Source of the DNA: Bifidobacterium lemurum
Lineage (GTDB): Bacteria; Actinomycetota; Actinomycetes; Actinomycetales; Bifidobacteriaceae
DNA: 64,000 nt
Reading direction: 5' to 3'
NCBI RefSeq assembly: GCF_014898175.1
Contig: NZ_CP062948.1
Span: forward strand, 434,001 to 498,000
Each line of letters opens with the position of its first letter. Position 1 is the stretch's first letter. The notes below the pieces were generated by a model. The model was not told the DNA's origin. It saw nothing but the letters and a program-made list of their open reading frames with translations, and did no database searches. The position numbers were made by a program, and so were the translations under genes. Positions 61,518-64,000 of this stretch are shown in pieces.

Positions 61518-62615
61518 ATGAATAATCAATCTGTGTCTAGCAGGCAAAACAGTCTTGGTCGTATAGCTTGGGTGGATTATGGCAAAGGGTTCGCTATGAT
61601 CCTTGTTTTTTGGGGACATACACTCTGTCCGGATATGGTGCGGGATTTTTTCTATGCATTCCACATGCCATTGTTCTTCTTTTTATCTGGATATGTATTC
61701 TCTGTAAAGCACTATAATTCACTTAAAGCATTTGTGATAAAAAGGATAAGAACACTTTTAATTCCTGGCTTTGTTTTTGGTGTTGTCACCATCATAATAG
61801 TATATATTAATGGAATGATAATTGGAGAACCATATTCATTCTCTTTGATTCAATATTTGATAGGCATTGTTGCAGAAATAAGAGGAGGGAGCTATGGTGT
61901 TATCCCATGGTTTTTTACCAGTTTATTTTTAATAGATGTAAGTATGTATATTTTCGAGCGCTTCATTTCATCATCTATCAAGATGCAAATATTATTTGGT
62001 ATCGTGTTCTCCTTAGTCGGATATTGTTATTCTATATATATAGGACATATCTTGCCTTGGGCGATAGAAACGGCCGCTTCAGGATTACTGTTCTTCATTG
62101 CCGGTAAAGCAATGAGGTCGATTGGTAAAGATATTGAAAAGCGTCTCTCAGTTCTTCCACTAATTTTATTCTGTGGCGTTGTAACTGAGTTGTCTGTATT
62201 GTTGAATCGATATGTAACGGGTGAACATGTGGATATATACCTTAATGAATATGGGAGTTATCCATTTTATATCTTGGGAGCTTTTGCTGGTATTGCATTT
62301 TCAATAGGATTGATGATACGTCTTGAGTCTTCTTCAAGCCTGATGCCATTGTCGACGATAATGACGTATATAGGCTCGAATTCATTGATATATTACAGTT
62401 TTAATAATGTTCTCTTGTTGGTTTGCGAAGAGTTACTGGGATTATTTATAGATATGGATAGTTCGATGATGGGTTTCGAACAAACTATTTTGGGTCTATT
62501 TATAGTGATTAGCGCGTGTTTGCTTTGTGTACCTATTGTTACAGTTATAAATCATTTTTTCCCAGAAATTCTTGGAAAGCGAGGTATTGATAGAGGAATT
62601 GGCTATGGTAAATAG
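61518..62615 (+). CDS. Membrane acyltransferase (acyltransferase 3 family), low GC
   Basis: A 365-residue acyltransferase-3 protein with about ten helices: RIAWVDYGKGFAMILVFWGH with the active-site His, then FFYAFHMPLFFFLSGYVFSV, the typical second motif. It would acylate a surface polysaccharide. The gene is the most AT-rich in the window, with A/T-ending codons throughout, unlike its neighbours; it was probably transferred from a low-GC donor. GAGGGAATT precedes the ATG. The ~290-bp gap before it contains nothing recognised. Confidence 0.88.
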   Translation: MNNQSVSSRQNSLGRIAWVDYGKGFAMILVFWGHTLCPDMVRDFFYAFHMPLFFFLSGYVFSVKHYNSLKAFVIKRIRTLLIPGFVFGVVTIIIVYINGMIIGEPYSFSLIQYLIGIVAEIRGGSYGVIPWFFTSLFLIDVSMYIFERFISSSIKMQILFGIVFSLVGYCYSIYIGHILPWAIETAASGLLFFIAGKAMRSIGKDIEKRLSVLPLILFCGVVTELSVLLNRYVTGEHVDIYLNEYGSYPFYILGAFAGIAFSIGLMIRLESSSSLMPLSTIMTYIGSNSLIYYSFNNVLLLVCEELLGLFIDMDSSMMGFEQTILGLFIVISACLLCVPIVTVINHFFPEILGKRGIDRGIGYGK

Positions 62616-62654
62616 TCCTGTTCTCCGTATTATTATTAACAGGAATCTTTCGCC

Positions 62655-62763
62655 AACCACCGTTCCAAGCACAGCCTGGTCGGATACCCCAAATCTGCGC
62701 GTCGGTCATGGGCATGATGAAATACAATTCCACCGCCCTCGTGCGCTCCTCTAGACCGGACAA
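62655..62763 (-). pseudogene. IS3 orfA remnant
   Basis: From a TTG at 62763 with AAGGAG upstream, the minus strand reads LSGLEERTRAVELYFIMPMT then DAQI; after a small deletion, another frame continues YPTRLCLERWLA. This is the usual IS3 orfA pattern (helix-turn-helix ending in YPTR...LERWL). It is frame-broken and truncated. The element's leader, GGAGACTGGATG, lies at 62779-62790. Confidence 0.7.
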
Positions 62764-62807
62764 TCCAAACTCCTTTTCATCCAGTCTCCGAGAAAACGTC
62801 CGCCCCT

Positions 62808-64000
62808 TGTTTATGTTCAATGTTCTTTAGGCGGGAGTGTCATGGTGTTTTCCGCTTGAGGGGGTGGTGCTGTTTTGTTGGATTTCTTTGTTCCTGTTCC
62901 TTGATTATGCCACGAGTCCGAGCTCGCGTCTGCGTGCCATGATGCTCATGCCGTATTCGGTCTTGATCCTCGTGTCGCGGTACCAGACCATGTACTCGTC
63001 GAGCATGCTGATGAACTCGTCCATGCCCACATTGGCGAAGCCGCGCTTGTGGAAGAACTCCTGCTTGAGACGCCCGAAGAACCCCTCCGCGGCCGCGTTG
63101 TCCGGGCTGCAGCCCTTCGCGCCCGTCGAACGGACCAGCCCGCGGCTTTCGCAGATCGCGATCCAGCCCGGCCACCGGTAGTGGCAGCCCCGGTCCGAGT
63201 GGACCACCGGACGCTCCCCGTCCTTGAGGGTGGTGCACGCGTCGTCGAGCATGCCGTTGGCGAGCTCCGCGTTGGGGCTGTCGCCGAGTCCACGCGACGG
63301 GAAGCCCGCCGTGAGCGGTCGACCGCCGGCGAGAGGTACGCCTTGCCGGCCGGGATGGAGAACTCGGTCAGGTCCCGCGGCCCACAGCATGTTGGGGGCC
63401 TCGGCGTGGAAGTCCCGGTTCACCAGGTTGTCCGGGGCCTTGCCGACCTCGCCCTTGTACGAGCCGTAGCGTTTCGCGCTCTTGAACACGGGTTTGAGGC
63501 CGTTGGCGGCCATCACGCGCATGACGCGTTTGGCCGACACTCGTATCCCGGCGCTCTTGAGGTCCAGGTGGACGCGCCGGTACCCGTAGCGGCGCATGCT
63601 GCTCTCGAACGACTCCTCCACCAGGGGCGGCAGCCACGCGTCCTTGCCTGGCTTCTTCATGGCGTCGGGCTGGTAGTGGTAGGTGCTGCGGGCGATGCCG
63701 ATCCGGGCGAACAGGCTCTTCGCGGTCGCTCCGGTCTCACCGGTGACCGCCCTGAGCAGGACCGCCTTCTCCCGGTTCGTCAGGTTGTCCGGGTCTGCGC
63801 CCCGCTCTTTTCCCAACAATTCCAGCGTGCCCCGGCGGATCGCGATCTCGACGTCCAGATCCGCCCGCTCGGCGCGCATCCGCTCCACGTCGCCCGCCAG
63901 CGACTCCATCCGCCCCCGCAACTCGGCCAACCGGGCCTCCAGCTCCTCTGTGTTTTGTCAAGTTCTCGTCGGCTGGATAGTCGTGTTGTTTTCCGCAGGA
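62808..64000 (-). mobile_element. IS3-family insertion sequence, partial at window edge
   Basis: The terminal repeat TGTTTATGTTCAATGTTCTT starts at 62808, and the element runs past the end of the window. It carries a transposase on the minus strand whose catalytic region is frameshifted. The same terminus is found at 58577-58598. Confidence 0.8.
62905..63930 (-). pseudogene. IS3-family transposase (orfB region), frameshifted
   Basis: The N-terminal coiled coil (LRGRMESLAGDVERMRAERA) and the HTH_21 region (YGYRRVHLDLKSAGIRVSAK) lead into the rve integrase core. The single open frame runs through, but the first catalytic block is out of frame: DLTEFSIPAGKAYLSPAVD is readable only one base off, between about 63375 and 63320. 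A second shift near 63270-63320 restores the frame before SPNAELANGML. The later catalytic blocks (VVHSDRGCHYR and DNAAAEGFFGRLKQEFF) are in frame. The protein would lack the first Asp, so the copy is probably dead. The 5' end lies beyond the window. Confidence 0.78.

Noticed and set aside
62545..62820. 91-codon hypothetical protein
   Set aside because: Part of it is a frame-broken IS3 orfA (ERTRAVELYF then YPTR in another frame); annotated as a remnant instead.

Overview
The window is high-GC chromosomal DNA from an actinobacterium, most likely a Bifidobacterium. Pointers to this are the RpoB and MutY sequence types, the deoR-galT-galK cluster, LacI-controlled glycoside uptake, many genes that look leaderless, and numerous copies of a dispersed inverted repeat built on TCATCCTGAGCG / TCGAAGGATCTC. 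I see no rRNA, tRNA or CRISPR array.

Positions 1-35400 are mostly core genome: the 5' part of rpoB, a cell-envelope-type hypothetical protein, mutY, the tRNA methyltransferase trmL, the DUF711/ACT pair, a K+ channel, a TetR-controlled module (two alpha/beta hydrolases plus an OFA-like MFS carrier), a deoR-galT-galK operon, pyrD, an Old Yellow Enzyme homologue, a bifunctional penicillin-binding protein, a Crp/Fnr regulator, lplA, leuB, an S9 peptidase, an App1-like protein, gcvH, two Nudix proteins, a hydrolase, trxA and an Rpf-like cell-wall hydrolase. Many of these housekeeping proteins carry Ala/Gly/Ser/Asp- or Lys-rich low-complexity insertions. At least ten of the genes have a -10-like hexamer exactly 7 nt before the chosen ATG, which implies leaderless mRNAs.

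Positions 35400-51400 are accessory in character. They hold a membrane protein/HTH pair, a small surface protein, a DUF4012 envelope protein, an AAA-ATPase/TOPRIM pair that looks like an RloAB-type defence operon, an AAA/DUF4143 ATPase behind a 3 x 33-bp iterated promoter, rfbB, and a beta-glucoside operon (GH1, two ABC permeases, a binding protein, a LacI repressor with two operators). Next comes an LPATG surface-protein gene split by a one-base shift at a C6 tract.

Positions 51400-64000 resemble a decaying exopolysaccharide locus: a Wzb-like phosphatase, a Wzy-like polymerase, two acyltransferases and a GT2 glycosyltransferase. They are interleaved with a low-GC STAND-like NTPase whose Walker A lysine is replaced, an apparently complete IS256-family element, several IS3-family scars, and an IS3 copy with a frameshifted transposase running off the window.

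Two cross-cutting signals stand out. First, several intergenic regions contain arrays of a short motif (13-20 bp) in direct and inverted copies; the motif differs between loci but the layout is similar. Second, the strongest candidates for undescribed biology are the AAA/TOPRIM pair (39170-41331), the STAND-like protein (53908-56424), the iterated promoter at 41621, and the poly-C-interrupted surface protein (50703-51336).
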